A DNA stretch of 5,655 nucleotides, taken from NCBI GenBank assembly GCA_041570235.1, contig JBFFWN010000226.1:1-5655 (forward strand). Direction: 5' to 3'. Below the pieces are notes generated by a model. The model was not told the DNA's origin. It was given only the letters and a program-made list of their open reading frames with translations, and did no database searches. Below are positions 5,491 to 5,655 of this stretch, in pieces (within the stretch, counting starts at the first letter, position 1; each line of letters opens with the position of its first letter). Position numbers and translations under genes: made by a program. This stretch comes from SZUA-36 sp041570235. GTDB lineage: Bacteria; Pseudomonadota; Gammaproteobacteria; Xanthomonadales; SZUA-36.

Positions 5491-5655
5491 ATGAAGTATT
5501 GGCTGGTTAAAAGCGAACCGAGTGTGTTCAGTGTAGACGACCTGGCGGCATGCCCTGACCAGACCCGCTGGTGGAAGCATGTACGTAACTACCAGGCCCG
5601 GAATTTTATGCGCGATGAGATGAAACCCGGAGACCGGGTCTTCTTTTATCATTCC
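5491..5655 (+). CDS. EVE-domain protein, C-terminus cut by window edge
   Basis: The first 55 codons of an EVE-domain (DUF55, thymocyte nuclear protein 1-like) protein. Bacterial members are usually about 150 residues. The start MKYWLVKSEPSVFSVDDL (1-18), then WWKHVRNYQARNFMRDEM (27-44), PGD (46-48) and FFYHS (51-55), is diagnostic. The KSEP, VRNYQARN and FFYHS blocks are the most conserved parts of the family. EVE domains belong to the PUA-like fold and are thought to recognise modified bases in DNA or RNA; the target of the stand-alone bacterial protein is not known. The ATG follows the ygfA stop with no gap, and a GGAGG lies inside ygfA, so the two are almost surely co-transcribed. The family call is firm; the role is open. 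Confidence 0.9.
   Translation, partial: MKYWLVKSEPSVFSVDDLAACPDQTRWWKHVRNYQARNFMRDEMKPGDRVFFYHS

Noticed and set aside
1..5655. A new defence, mobile or secretion system
   Set aside because: Every frame with coding character belongs to a known conserved core family, the order matches known gammaproteobacteria, and no terminal repeats, transposase, integrase or CRISPR repeats are visible.

Overview
The window is a conserved chromosomal core locus of a gammaproteobacterium. The gene order ygfB-pepP-ubiH-ubiI on the minus strand, divergent from zapA-6S RNA-ygfA on the plus strand, is the arrangement known from Escherichia coli. The extra small coiled-coil gene (TIGR02449 type) in front of zapA is the arrangement known from Pseudomonas and relatives. 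Two flavin hydroxylases of the aerobic ubiquinone pathway point to a respiring organism that uses ubiquinone. Base composition is near even and nothing looks foreign. The species cannot be named from this window.

Minus strand, positions 1-3914: transcription runs leftwards through a YgfB/UPF0149 protein, Xaa-Pro aminopeptidase PepP, UbiH and the first two thirds of UbiI, which runs off the left edge. The pepP/ubiH and ubiH/ubiI junctions are both 4-base ATGA overlaps. The ygfB/pepP junction is either a TTGA overlap or a 26-base gap, depending on the pepP start. This looks like one translationally coupled operon.

Positions 3915-4062: a 148-base divergent intergenic region. It holds a strong sigma-70-like promoter facing right, an overlapping consensus -10 facing left, and an inverted repeat. 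The right-facing promoter would start transcription at or within a base or two of the ATG of the small coiled-coil gene, so that mRNA may be leaderless.

Plus strand, positions 4063-5655: the coiled-coil gene and zapA (cell-division factors) are followed by a convincing but unlabelled 6S RNA gene (ssrS, about 4609-4797). Its promoter lies in the 3' end of zapA. Next come 5-formyltetrahydrofolate cyclo-ligase and, directly abutting it, the start of an EVE-domain protein cut by the right edge.

The locus joins ubiquinone synthesis, proline-peptide turnover, Z-ring assembly, global control of RNA polymerase by 6S RNA, and folate salvage. I found no mobile element, CRISPR array, tRNA or clearly new system. 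The points most worth a second look are the possible leaderless, overlapping divergent promoter and details of the 6S RNA.
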